Of a stretch of 64,000 nucleotides of DNA, positions 1 to 13,079 are shown piece by piece (within the stretch, counting starts at the first letter, position 1; each line of letters starts with the position of its first letter). The notes beneath the pieces were generated by a model that saw nothing but the letters and a program-made list of their open reading frames with translations, had not been told where the DNA came from and did not search any database. Source of the stretch: Onchocerca volvulus (lineage: Eukaryota > Nematoda > Chromadorea > Rhabditida > Onchocercidae); the NCBI GenBank assembly GCA_000499405.2, contig HG738137.1:20732603-20796602 (forward strand). Direction: 5' to 3'. Position numbers and translations under genes: made by a program.

Positions 1-3000
1 CATGAATTATTTGCGACACAGGTATTACAGAAAAAAAGAATTCATTATAAAGGATTAGTGTAAAATTTAAAATAACTTCAAATTATATCGTTGGAATCGA
101 AAAAAGTCTTTGCTTCGATCTTCATCTTTCTGTAAAAGTGTTATTAAACGTGTGAAAACTAGCATAGCTTCTAAATAAAAAAGGAAAATGCATGCGGATA
201 AAATCATTTACATATTCGAAAGAAATCTATAACGGAAGGATCGATAAAGAAAGTTAAGAGAGGAAAAAGGAGGAGAAGTAACAAAATGGTAAGAATGAGG
301 GCCTATTTTCTGTGATCACATTTTCTAAAGCTTTTCAATTGATTTATTGATTATTGTGAATGTTTTCGAGTATTTAATTTACTTCTAATGACTCCGTTGG
401 TAGTGCATAGAAAAGGAAGATCTTTGCAGTATCGAAGCATATTCCATCATTAATTTTAAATTCGAACTGAGGCATAATTATTCTCAGAAATAATCAATAG
501 TTTTCTACTGCTTATTACTAAAACATTGAAAAATGAAACCTTCCGCTAAAATTGATGTAGAAGCCAAGAAAAAGAGAAAGAGAAATGCTCCGGTGAAAAC
601 TATTGCAATTATGTAATAATTTATTTCACATAGTTTTGGCAAAAAAAAAGAAACGTTAGGTTCAAAATTGCTTCTTCAGTAAGCAAAATACACATGTGTG
701 CCACACTGTCAGATAAATTCGAAGAAATAGTGATAGATATGTAAATGTCGTAAAGTTAAGAAAAATATCGCGAGAAAAATGAAACGGCAGTATGGAGCAT
801 TGTAATGGATGACAAATAATATGTGATAATGACCCGTAAAATCATTAAAGACGATAAGAAGGATAGTTTACAATAATCTAAAATGAACAAATCGACTATT
901 AAATATGAAATCTGTGCTGTGTGTATATTTCGGTTTCTTGAAATAGCGAAATATAATTAAAATATCTGTTCAACAATTTTGATTGAAGAAATATAATTCT
1001 GCGGTAAAGGGAAATATTTTTTTTGTACTGTTGCAGAAAGATTCGGAAGTGTGCCAAAAATATCGTCGGATTAAATAACTCAGTCAATGAATGTATGGAA
1101 AAAAGTGAGAGGAGAAACATCTTTTTTTCTCTCACTGATAAATGTTGATTTTTTCTTTGAACACAGGAAGCTGTGAATAGCATAAGCTTCTGCTAAAAGT
1201 GGCCATTTCGGAAACAGTAATATACATCGAGGTTATTTCAAAGTTTAAAGAGAAGGGTATGAGAAAAATTGGGGGCCGGGCTTTCGGATCGAGATCGATA
1301 TATGATATACAACGATGAATGTCTTCTCTTTTCCTACTTTTTCACAAGTCTAATTGGCTATTGCTATTTTTAGACTAAAATGTGCTTTATTAGTAAAGTT
1401 TAATTTCAGTATAACAGAACGTCTATTTTTAAAATCGAAAATTGGCAATGTTAGTGAATAAAATATCAAACAATTTTAACAGCCGAAATTTTTAATGAAA
1501 AATCAATGTTATACATATGAATGTAATGATAGTAAAGGATGTAAAAAAAGCAATTTATTTTGGGTATCCATAATTATAGTAACCTTCGCATGCTAAAATA
1601 TTCCTGTACAGCAACTGAAATAATCGTCATCTGATCGTTCACATCTGAGCTATGCGAAACAATTGTTACAGATTGTTGTCATCGATGTAAATATGGAAAT
1701 CACTGATCCAATCTTTCATCTTCAGCAAACTGTTTTTCTTTAGAACTTAACAAACTTTTCCAATCAGTTTTTTTCCTTTCTTTTTTATTGGCGAAGTAAA
1801 CTTGGTTCTAATATTTTGACTATAATGATAAGTACAGATTTCAGTTGAAACAGAAAATAGAAGATGAAGGATGAAATGGCAAATAACATTATCAGTGTTT
1901 TTCGTTTAAATTATTTTCTAAAAAACAATGCAAGGAGAAATAGATATGAATCAGATAGATTAAAAATCACCGGAAGAGAAAGTCTTGAATTCTCAATCAA
2001 AGATTGAGTAAGGCAAAAATAATAATGCCTTTTTTTTACATGTGTAAAAGCTCTATTTTTAGTACCATCAGAGCAGACTTACACAAAAGTATCTCGAATG
2101 TTACAGATAAATGAATCTTATTTCCTACTTCTTATTTGAAAAGAACTGAGAAAGAACTTTTTTCTCTCAGTTTTCTATTTGCATCCTTTGTAATTTGAAA
2201 TCTCAAGTCGAAGTGTTAGCGAATAGAAGGATGAGGACAATTGCACAAATATGGATATTTGTGCGCATGAAATAGATTTAATACAAGCAATGTAAAGATG
2301 GGCTACGATCTGTGAAGTTTGTTGATTTATGAGACTAACTGATTTCTCAAATTTATTTTTAATGATAAGTCTAGTTGAAGATCAATCATTACATTTTCTT
2401 CCGTAACACTATCTCAAGTTAATATCAAGACTTTTTCTTAAGACTTTTCTAGAGCAACTGACTTGTAATCATCAGTAAGTTGTCAATTCAAGTCCGACTT
2501 TTTTAACTTAAGACTTTTCTAGAGCAAATGACTTGTAATCAGTAGGTTGTCAATTCAAACCCGACTTTTTTTTGATTAGGGTGATTTTTTTTCTTCTTTT
2601 TTTTTTTTTTTTTGGGATTTCCAAGTCACCTTTGCCAACTTGTACTACTTCAAAAAAAAAAAAAAATTATTCATTGCACTACTTCTAGTTTAGTTGAAAC
2701 GTACCCTCACCTTGAATGAAGGCTTTATTTTTTTCCTTACTAAAAATAAGCATGATGATCATGCCTAAAATTAATTGTGGTAGCTAAGTTTATCATGTAA
2801 AGCTGTATAGGAATAATTGATCTTTCAACAATTCAAGCAGAAGTGTGTTCATTGCACTATGAAAAACTTCATGATTAACCCTATCAGTAATAACGATCAC
2901 GACAAAAAACAAGTTGACATACGAGTGTATGATAGGACGAACAATAAAAGATAAAAATTATCCATAAAAAATTGACAAGTCGAAATGAGTAACCGTGCAG

Positions 3001-3930
3001 TGAAGAGTACGACGTAATACAGCGAAACTTATGAGAGAAGCGTCGAATAGTAGAAGCGAAAGAAAATATGGCAACGGGAACTATTAGACGAGAAGCTCGA
3101 TGAAACTTCTGTTCGCTGAAGTGCGTTCATCTATTCCATCCATAAAGCTGAAGAGAATCAATAATTTCGATTTAAATAATAGAGAAGATGTGAATTGAAT
3201 TGGTGATGGGCAGTGCAGTATTCCGACTGTTTAATTTCCATTTCACATTTAAACGCATAATGCAGCATTTCTGGAAGTGCAATTACACAAGTTACAATTG
3301 ATGACAGATGCCCTCTACATTCTGTATAGCTTAATCGATATCTTACATCTGTTTCATGACATTTGACCTCAGATTAATAGTTTTTTTCGGAAATGATTCA
3401 CCGAAGAAATTTTGCATTCGAAGTACTTAACACATTAAAATTTGTAATGTGCAATTTTTAATAATTTCATTTTAATAACGGGTTTATTATTGATTAATTT
3501 AGATTTGAAAAATAAACTTCGGGATTAGTAGATTAATGAGGACAACAATAAATATGGTACATATTGATTCCAGGTTTCTGAGACTAGCAGACAAATTTCT
3601 TATATAAAAGCTGTATTTAGAAGGAAAAATATGTTTAATATGTTTATTTTATCAAAATAAAGATTGATAAAAAAAAAACACCTGAAAGGATATGTTATTG
3701 AAAAATTCCAATGGACTAAAGATTTTGTTGATTTATTTACAGAGAAAACTTTTTTTTTTTTTTTTTTTTTTTAATCATTAGACTGGAATGAAAGCGATAA
3801 CGTGCGTGAAAAACTGATTAGAGCTAACAACTGAACTATTCACAAATTATTGATTTTTGTTTTTAACATAGCAAAACTTTCCACGAAACATTAAAAAAAA
3901 GTAATGCCATACAAAATTTTTCTTGAAAAT
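1..3930. other. Intergenic, no gene recognised
   Basis: I see no coding exon with family similarity or consistent splice phases here. The stretch is A+T-rich and holds poly-T runs near 2586-2613 and 3751-3772 and a 70-bp direct duplication at 2437-2570. A short AATAAA-type signal for the minus-strand gene to the right may lie around 3639-3648. A 27-codon Lys/Arg-rich frame from 534 is probably chance. Confidence 0.6.
2437..2570. repeat. Two-copy 70-bp tandem duplication
   Basis: Two adjacent copies, 2437-2506 and 2507-2570, both start CTTAAGACTTTTCTAGAGCA and continue through ACTTGTAATC and GTTGTCAATTCAA to a CCGACTTTTTT end. They differ by a few substitutions and a 3-nt gap. Nothing about them looks coding. 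Confidence 0.85.
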
Positions 3931-4525
3931 TCAAAGATCCTTAGCTTCATCTTCGCGTATGATTTGTTGAATATGGTCCCAGTCTATTTCTACCTGCAAA
4001 TTAGAAATTTTTTCATTAGTCTCTATCGAATTACGTAATTCCACATTAATGCATTTTTGCAAACTGCCAAGCAGTATTTTTTCAGTCATTTTAGAGTCAT
4101 GAAATACTCAAAAATGTCCAGAATTGTTTTAAAATTCTTTATAAGCCAAAAGAAGTTTGAATAATTTATTTAATCAGTATTAGAAATTCACAGTGTATTC
4201 AGAGAAGTTTTAAACACTTCATATTTACCTCGGATTGATGCCTTAAGAAATTCTGATCTGTCTCTTTACGTCCTGTTTCTTGCAAATATTTTTGCCGATA
4301 ACCAATCACCGTTTCCAAATGCATCTTATATTTTATCGCCAGTTCAAGCGCTCTTCAAAAAGAGGTAATTCATATATGATACATATGATGGCTGCAATAA
4401 TTTTTCCTCTGCTTATTTAAATTGCACTAGTAACAAGTTAAATTAGTAGTACAAAATAACTGTAATAAAAAACATTGTTTTCACCAACATACTAACACCA
4501 ATAAATTTTATTATTTATTATTTTA

Positions 4526-4602
<77 letters not shown>

Positions 4603-7600
4603 ATTAATTTACCTCAAAATACTTCAAATTCAAATTCAATACTTGTTAGATGTTTAGACTTCAGAAATTCCTGAAATTTATCATTGGAATCCTTCAAATA
4701 ATATTACTATATTCTAACCGCTGCCATCGAAATAAAGAAATATTGAGCATTATGGCACGGAAGAAATGCCCATTCTGTACAAGCATAGCATCGGCATCTT
4801 TGAAATTTCTTCTAAAAGCAGTCATCATTGCTGATCGAACTTCATTACTGTGCTCCGCTCGTAACTGTGACAAAAATTTGACTTTTTCAGTCTGAAATTA
4901 AAGCTGTTTTACTATCGTGATTGTGCTCACTACATTTATGTCACAAAATATTTACTATCAAATAAAACTTTTTCAGTAGCTTGACGAGTCATGCGACAAA
5001 TTTGAACCGAATAATGCGAGCCAAGATATTGTTCAAATAGAGAAGCGTTCGTAGGGTTTCCGCGAATATGCAACTTATTTTAATAAAACTGCATGAAAAT
5101 TAGCTTTGATCAAAAAAATTAATTTCGTAGCAAATGAAAAATTTGGGAAATATCATTTGTTGCAAATAATTTTACTTCATCAAGTGCACTATATGCACTT
5201 TCAGCGGTATAAAAATTTTTTGCATCTGTAGCTGTCGCTGCAAGCATTGCCCATAAATAGTTCTCCTGAAATGTAGAAAAAGAAATCTAAGGCATGTCTG
5301 GAAGAGATATTGACGATCGAAGTTACGATTTCTAAGATTTACTTTTATATCAATGTTTTCAGCATGCAAATGCATGTGAGAGTCAAATTTTCAGCACGCA
5401 GTCCCTTCCATCTGCAATATTTTTTCAAAAATTTAAGGTATACTCGAATGTGTCGACATAGGCGAATTGCTTGATCCCATTTGTTAGCAACAATGCATGA
5501 GTTCAGAGCGAATGCAAATGGCGTTATAGTGCAAGGTATAAGTGCGCCATCAGAACGTCTTACAGAGATGTGATTGCCGACAAAGCTGAAATAGATTAAG
5601 ATAAAAGTGCTTCAAATTACTATTCTCAATATTCTGCTTAAAAATATAATTTGAAAATCTTTTTAAGGATTATAGAATAATTAATTTCCGAATAATCAGG
5701 ACTCTAAATAAGAGTTGACTATTTCAAGTTCTCTTCTGAAACTTCCTTTACATTTATAAATTGCACAATAAACTAACTTATGTAAATATGGCGATTTCCC
5801 AAAATCGTTTTCATCGTTCTCAAATACGGTTTTTTGGAGCAAATCACGATCGATAAAAACAGTAGCTGGATATAACCATACAACAAGACGATTATCTTGT
5901 AAACCAGCAAGCATATTTGTTTGATCGTTAAAAAGAATATTTGTCACCACCGCACCTCCAATATTACTTTGAATTCAGGATTGTAAGTACAATTCTGGAC
6001 TATAAAAGAATGCCAAAAGTTATTTTTCGAAAAAGTTAGATTACAATGTTGTTTCACGATCGAAATTGTTTTAGAAATAATTCGTACATTTTTTAATGAA
6101 AAATTACTCGTCTTAAGCGAAGAAAATAAAGCTAATGTGTATAATTGGATGTTTATTTGCAAAAAGCCAACTTCAAAATTTACGACAAAAATAACCATTT
6201 CATTCATTTAATACAGTTTTAATTATTTGCCTATTGGGTGTATACAACTTACCAATTTTGGCAATTTTTTGAAAAGTACCATAAGTTTTTACAACTACTA
6301 GAAAACAATCCAAGCATTTATCTATAAATGCTAATTTTCGATCATTCGCGGGTCCACACTGATCGATCGCTATTTCGATTATATCATTCTGCAACATTTT
6401 TTGAAATTTTTTCTGACCGTTTCAACATTTATTGACTCAATCATCTCGAAGTGTTCGTGTTTAAAAATTCAAATTTTTGGCTACCTTACAAACATTAAAA
6501 ATTAATCATTGTTATGAAATTCATAAAATCTTCACGATGTGTGAAAGTTTTCCGCTGCCAGTACTCTTCCCGGTGATTGTTTCGAGAAAATACACCGTCT
6601 TTGAGTCCGTTCCATCTCGAATAGCTACGGTATCATTCGAAATAGCGGTTGTCTTTTCATTAACTGCTTTAACGGTTATATTCATAGTCGGTAGTTTCAG
6701 CAAACATTGCATACATCCTTCGTAATTGTATACTTGCATTAGACCACCATCGACCAGCAAGAAATATCTATAAAAATAATTCAGAGAACTTTCAAGAAGA
6801 CGAGAACTTGAATGATTCTTGAAGGATCGAAACTTCTATTTCTTGCAATTACCAATTTTTCGTAATATTCTCAGTAGAAGAAAACAACTGAAGTGAAAGT
6901 TTCAAGCATGACAATTATACATAATGCTCCTACTTTTCACAAAGCATAATCAAAGAAACATTGCATTCCTTTAAATCCATTATAATTGGTGTATTCCAGT
7001 TCTTTACACTGAAATTTTGAAATATTTACACTGAAAAGTTCGTTATTATTGCAATTCGAGAAATCAATTGATTAGTGAAATATATACTTCCTACATCTCT
7101 GATAATTCTCCAGTTTACAGTAAAACTAGCCTAAAAATGTAACATTGTTTGATAGTAGCTACCACAAGATATTCAAAACCAAGGGATAATTTTGTGATTC
7201 GATCTCGTAATTCCAACTTTTCACAAGCAATATCAGAAAGTACATCACGAATATCGATTAATTGACGTTTCGTTTGTACCACTTCAATATTTCGCCATGT
7301 AATTCGCCTTAAAATTACAATATTTAATTGAAATAATTTGCAGTTCAAATATTAATTATTAAAATGTTTGTTTGTATCCAATTTACTTGTTTTCCCAGTA
7401 AAGTTAAAACTTAGAAGAATCTACTCCAGCTTTATCGCAAAATATAGGAAGATTAAAAGATCCAACGGTAAACAGATCACCATTAATATTTTACGCGATT
7501 GATGTAAAGTGGACGATTAAAATGATCACTTCGTAGAAAATTGGGGCTTGTTTTTGATTCATCCGCAAATTATTGTAGATTAATCAAGAACATTTAAAGA

Positions 7601-9147
7601 GATGTAAAAAAGTACAAAATGTATAAGTTTTATGAAAATCTTGAAATAGTTACTTTTCGACTAAATAAGCATGTAGAACGCTTCCATCGGAGCACGCAGC
7701 AGCCAATTGAGTGCTATCTGGCGACCAGCTGATATTGTAAATGCTTCCCAAGGATAATTTCTCTAATGAATGAGACCACTATAATTTAAAAAATGAAACA
7801 GAGATCAATGTAAGTATCAAAAATCATTTTTATCAACATCTCGCAATTCGAAAGTTAAAAGAGTGTTGAAGCGGAAAGTTTTTCTAGAAACTTCGTGCAA
7901 GACAGCAAAATTTACTTGCTTCTCAATACAATTAAAACTTCAGAAGGACCTACTCCGGCTTTATCGCATAATCTAAGAAGATTGAAAGATCCAACAGCAA
8001 ACAGGTCGCCATCAATATTCCATGCGATTGATGTGATTGGATAATCATGTGGACTACTGGAATACATCGGACGTCCATATTCGTCCCAAATCTATTACGA
8101 TTCATTCGGATCAGAGATGTCATTCTCCATAAGTCATTCGTGCTGACAGATCATAGACAAACTTATGAGCAGATGAAATTCATCATTAACGAACAGACAA
8201 AAAAAGCAAGTTCTCAAGAAGATAATTTTTGCATAACGAAGAATTGTTGGGTAACCTTATATTTGCAATCTTCCCCGCCGCTCACCAGAAGATTTGTATT
8301 GGCATTCCAATCAATGCATAATACTATACCATCGTGAGCCTTCCATTTAATGAGTGATATCTTAAATTAGATCGAAATGATGAAATTAGTCGAATTATTT
8401 GAAGCGAGTATAATTATGATACGACAAAATAATCAATGTAGGACATAAACATTGTTAATAGAAGAGAAGCTCCATTTTTCGGATAGTTTTAAATGGATTC
8501 GTTCTGCGAAAATGAAAAATCTCTGGCCAAAATAGAACTATTCAGTTAAGCTTAATTGAAATTAGTAATTTATCAAAATTTGAGTAAAGAAACTGTGATG
8601 AGTTTAAAAGTAAAGTACAAAACATGGTTTTTCATTTGTATCGAATCGCAAATGTTGCTATCTCTTCTGATTTAAAATATCGATAAGCAGATAACTAATG
8701 TCTCTATTGGAAGTCAACTTGTAACATGAAACGAATTTTAAACAAAAATACAAGAATTTTCTGATTACCTGCGATTTGAGAACTTTAGTGAAGCAATTTT
8801 CACCACAGCAGAAAGCAATACTCGAATTATCGCCGTTCCAACAAATCCCGTAGACCGGATAACCATTTTCCAATAAAATGCTTCGAAGCATACCGCTTCG
8901 AGACCAGATTTTCACCGCACCATCTTCTCCACCTCAATTATCAAGTTTAAATTCTTTATATCCTTATAAACCATTATTTATCATTGAACATCACAAATTC
9001 AAGACAAACTTTGGAAAAGCAATATTATAATTAAATTTCATCCTGATGCTATATAAATGATATTTTCTACGAAAAAAAAGTTTTTTTTGAACTCAGTCAA
9101 TGTTTTTGCACAATATCAAGTTTTTAATAAATTTCCTGGAAATAAGT

Positions 9148-9193
<46 letters not shown>

Positions 9194-9918
9194 AACAAGT
9201 AGCAAAAGTAGAACCGTCGTGACTCCAGCGACCAGATAAAATTGCCCCCTGATGAGCTTCTGCAACTTTTTCAATACGTCCATTTCGATTGCAAATGTAA
9301 AATTTTCCTGAAATTTGTATTTGATTTTAAAGATGTTGGAGTTAGCAATCAATATTTGATCATTACGTTTCTTTTCGCAAACTTAATGTAACATTTTCTT
9401 GGAATACTGCAGTTGTTAGCTAAAATAATGTTCACTTTTTCAATAAAAAACAAAAAATATAACAGATGGAACCTTCCGTAGATGTTAAAATAAAGATATC
9501 AGTTAACTGCTGCTTGGCGTAATCTTGTGGAAGCCATTGCATATCTGTCGGATACAACGAACTAAAATTTGTTGACATTTTCTGGCTTTTCAAGTTTTAC
9601 TAACATTTTTCGCTCAAATCTTGAAATTTTCCACAATGAATATAATGTTAACATGGTATTAGCTCTCTAATGATAAGCAAATGGAAATGAGATAAATCGA
9701 AACAATCTGTGCAGTTCAAGATGGCCTTCTATGTAGAAAATTTTGTTATCAGACCTGGGCAGGTGCATTAACACCTGGACATCGCTATTCACTAAATTCC
9801 ATTTTAATACTTGCTGATCATCTCCGACGCTGACCAATCCGTCGCTTCTTACCCACGCGACCGCTAATGCTGAATCCTCATGTTTTGGTTCCCGTGCCAT
9901 CGTTACTTTCAGCCGCAT
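3931..9918 (-). CDS. Intraflagellar transport protein 80 (IFT80/CHE-2), 17 exons
   Basis: WD40 and alpha-solenoid subunit of the IFT-B complex, which carries cargo along ciliary microtubules; in nematodes this means sensory neurons. Exons in coding order: 9918-9755, 9561-9473, 9307-9197, 8932-8769, 8360-8256, 8091-7954, 7778-7654, 7307-7131, 7008-6934, 6767-6536, 6388-6253, 5955-5778, 5585-5444, 5265-5176, 4891-4719, 4352-4229, 3993-3931. All phases join, giving 761 aa; human IFT80 has 777. Landmarks matching the family are the N-terminal [72 protein letters not shown] and the C-terminal [10 protein letters not shown]...YRQKYL block. The first AUG sits 11 nt after a TTTTGCAG acceptor (likely trans-splice site). 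Exon 8 appears to end in a GC donor (AG|GCTAGT). Introns carry a poly-A run, an ATT repeat, a decayed exon copy and an in-phase cryptic segment. Confidence 0.93.
4528..4602. repeat. (ATT)n microsatellite in an IFT80 intron
   Basis: About 24 nearly perfect ATT/TTA units lie between the exons at 4352 and 4719, so the repeat is intronic. Confidence 0.95.
4969..5073 (-). other. Cryptic in-phase 105-nt segment in IFT80 intron
   Basis: This minus-strand stretch is open for 35 codons, looks coding in composition ([18 protein letters not shown] is part of it), and is bounded by AG (AAATAAG) and GT (AAAAA|GTTTTA) in phase 0. It lies between the exons at 5265-5176 and 4891-4719. These two already join directly to match the family (AYSALDE then [10 protein letters not shown]). 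Its last codons, ATEK followed by V, resemble the TEKV that starts the next exon. Both splice sites are weak. It could be an alternative cassette exon, an exon remnant or chance. Confidence 0.3.
7131..7131 (-). other. Inferred GC donor of IFT80 exon 8
   Basis: The exon ends TACATTTTTAG and is followed by GCTAGT. Joining there to the acceptor at 7008 gives [14 protein letters not shown], matching the vertebrate [15 protein letters not shown]. No nearby GT site gives the right phase, so a GC-AG intron is the best reading. Confidence 0.7.
7383..7525 (-). pseudogene. Decayed duplicate of IFT80 exon 6
   Basis: About 140 bp clearly resembles the segment spanning exon 6 (7954-8091) and its downstream intron start, in the same orientation. 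It sits one intron further along, between exons 7 and 8. The copy still reads [11 protein letters not shown] and CDKAG but has a TAA where exon 6 has the Trp of [16 protein letters not shown]. It lacks the first part of the exon and its acceptor. It is best seen as an old partial exon duplication that is not used. Confidence 0.8.
9151..9191. repeat. 41-nt poly(A) tract in IFT80 intron 3
   Basis: An uninterrupted run of A on the plus strand (T on the transcribed strand) starts 6 nt beyond the exon at 9307-9197, directly after its donor. The length is likely to be polymorphic or mis-assembled. Confidence 0.9.
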
Positions 9919-9932
9919 TTTAAAATTTTCTG
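9919..9932 (-). promoter_or_regulatory. Likely SL trans-splice acceptor of IFT80
   Basis: Reading the minus strand, TAATTTTGCAG precedes an 11-nt leader (AAAATTTTAAA) and then the AUG. No upstream exon with a matching donor is visible, so spliced-leader addition here is likely. Confidence 0.5.
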
Positions 9933-12900
9933 CAAAATTATTCACATTCGAATGAAAAAATTAATGAAAAAACTTATACAACTAAAGTTGTATTCAAGTA
10001 CATTAAGCATCATCTTCCGAAATTTGAAAACACTTTCATACTGTTTGTGACTGTCTTCAGCAAAACTTCCTAAAAATCCGTTGCTAATAGTAACTACATC
10101 GAACGATATACATAGCATCGATATGCAGCACAATTACTCTCTCGATTGGGGTAATTACATGCTAGAAACCCCTTAAGGTATACGTAATGAATTACTGGAA
10201 AACTGAAACATTTGAAAAATAATGTCAATGTAAGAAAAAAATTTATATTTGATTTACTCAGCCTCTCTTTTTTCTCTTCTTAACCAAAAAATAGCCAAGA
10301 AATAGAAATAAAAATAAAACTTTTCTCTCCTTAACATCAAAAAGCAAACTATAATACTATTACTACTAGCAGAATATTAAAAAAAATAATGTGCATATTT
10401 TTTTGGGTCAAAATTCATGTGACAATTCTTAGAAGTCATACTTCCGAAAGACTTAAATATTTATTGAAAATTTTTTTCTGAAAAATAATTAATAATTGGC
10501 CCCCAAAAGATCATTTATTTTCAGCAGAATATCAAGTTCAATGAAAAACCTTTTGCATTAATCGTGTCTTGTTATTAATATCTAACATCTGAATTTTTAT
10601 TTTTAGATTCACTTCTTTTTTCGGCTGAACTGAAATCATCCATAGGGTTTTCGCATTCTTTTACTTTTGAATCAGACTTAAAACGATCAATTGTTGAGAA
10701 TGATAATTTGAAATGATATGACATCAGAAGACTTAGTTAGTTGTGTAATGGATCGATGAGAATGAAAAAATGCAAACGAATGCTAAATCCAAAAATGCAG
10801 TGAAATGCTAAATCAGCATGCTTTGGTCTGGCAAAAAATTGTTCCCTTCATCCTTCGCTTTTGCCCATTCCTCTTCTTCAACCATTCATTTCCACTATTT
10901 TGAATTCATACCAAAATCCGAAACTTCTGATCCATCTCATCCTATGGATCAGATATTGATGCATTCAGTTGATTCGACATATCTTCAGCAGAGATCAGTG
11001 ATATACTGCAATGAAACGATTGATTTTAGAATAGTTGAACATCTTTTGAAGTTTTCAATGATTAGCGAAATTTGTTGGGGAAGAATTTTGGGTTGAAATA
11101 ATATAATAGTAATGGATAATTCTTATAGTCTTAAACTTAAGACAAAAACTGCTGGACTATTTATACATTTCAAATTATATATATACAGCATTAACTGTAA
11201 AAGATTAGTTTGTTTCCAATTTTTGCTTCATTTTTCCATGAATGCCGCATGATGTTCATTGTGTTAATGAAGTAATCGCATATTTCACATCTACATTGTC
11301 TCTCAAAGGCAACCATCCTATCCAGGACAGATGTTTGCTTTGTTGGTTATAATTCTCGAGTGATTCTCGAATATTCGAGAATATTTTTATAGACGTTTCA
11401 ATCTGTCCAGAAAAATAGCCATAAATCTATTTTTTGTCTCTTATGAGTGCAGCTCTCATTTCACTAATTGCCCGTCTAATCCGACACTGCTGTTGACAAC
11501 ATTCATTTATGTTTGCATAAAAATGCAGAAACAGAAATGTTTATCATCGATCTCATGTTTTCGCATTTTTTTTATCATTTCTGTCCCATCCTCCCTCCCT
11601 TTTATTCAAAATTAATCTGCTGTCATCGCAGTCGGAGACGCCTTCTTTTCCATATTGTATCCCAATAAATTAGCTTTCATATAAATTGAAATTTTCCTCA
11701 AAAATTGCAAAAACATTTACTGATAATCTTTTAGAACATTATCACTAGCATTATTACTAATTAACCAGAATAGTTGACTGTCCTTCAGCCAGATCAAAGG
11801 GATCGATATATTCAAATTCCTGAAAGTTTTGTGAAGATTGAAATGACTGAAATTGTTGGTACGCTGTGATACATTCCTTTCATCAGTTTTCCAAATTTCT
11901 ACAGATCTCAAAAATAATTACAATAATAACTCATTTAACAAACCCATTAAGAATAAGCACTATCTATAAGATGTTACTGCAATACTCGAATTATTAACTG
12001 GAACTTCATTCGATAATTTTTATAACTAAAAGCCGATTTACTCATTCAAAAAATCGATCACTTTCACTTGGCTTCAAGACACAAATCATACCTATACCAA
12101 GCCCAAATGAGAATAACAAATGGCTAACTTCAAGATTTCTGATTCATCGATCCGGTGTCTTTCTAACGGATCGATGGCAAATCTTGTGTTGATATGAAAA
12201 CACATAAACTAATTCTTGTTTCTTCTCTATGAAATATAAATAATTGCTATACCAGTGATTTCAAACAGCTATTTAAAATTCATCCTCACTTTTCTTTTAT
12301 TAAAAGGATTTTCTTCGTCTTCTTAGTTGGATGAAAAATAATTTTAAAATTTATGCAACCATCTTTTTTCTCGTCTTCTGCGATCTTACAACTTTTGACT
12401 GAGTTTTTTTTACTTCCTTATAAGATTCTTTTAAGTCTGAATTTCAACAATTTTACAAGAATTTCGCATTCAGAAACATAAAATGCATCTGATTCCCCAA
12501 ATTTCGAAAAATTCCGTATTTCTGCAATTCTCACAGATTTACTTCCTTCCGCGAGATCAATTTATTTCATAGTGGCGACGTTATATGTCGTAGATCAATT
12601 GAATTCATCATCAATATGTTCGTGTGCTGGGGGAGAGATCAGTTGGGGGGGAGGGGATGTGTACGGCAATTCTCGGAAGACTGTGAGCGGGTTGGAAGAC
12701 AGTACAGGGAATGGAATATGTGGTATTGATTGATATGAAGAGAATTGATGGGGCGAGAAAATGGAATGGTTGATGAGTCGGTCGGAACAGAACTATGATA
12801 TGCAGAAGTTGAGAGTAGAATTAAATTGTGGGAATATTGATGGCTAAGCACATTAGATTTATCAATATGAAGTGCCGACACTGATTTGTTCTCGGATGGT

Positions 12901-13079
12901 GAGAGAATGAATTAGTTGAGAAGCTGGTCTTTTGAAGGTAAATGGTTATGATGGAAGTGCAAGAGGGAAGAAAAAGTAGTTGAGCTGACGACAAACTTTG
13001 CAGTCATAATTCATGTACTTTGCCGGTCCTAAATTTTTGATTAAGAACTTTATTTTTGAAGTTCACTGCCTCGTATTCG
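9933..13079. other. Divergent intergenic region
   Basis: About 3.1 kb lies between the divergent starts of IFT80 and endophilin-B. No exon could be supported. It contains a G-rich stretch at 12629-12656 (runs of 5, 7 and 4 G). Promoters for both genes presumably lie here, but no core element stands out. Confidence 0.55.

Noticed and set aside
12629..12656. G-quadruplex candidate
   Set aside because: Only three separate G runs are present. The longest could be split into two, but the evidence is too weak to claim a structure.
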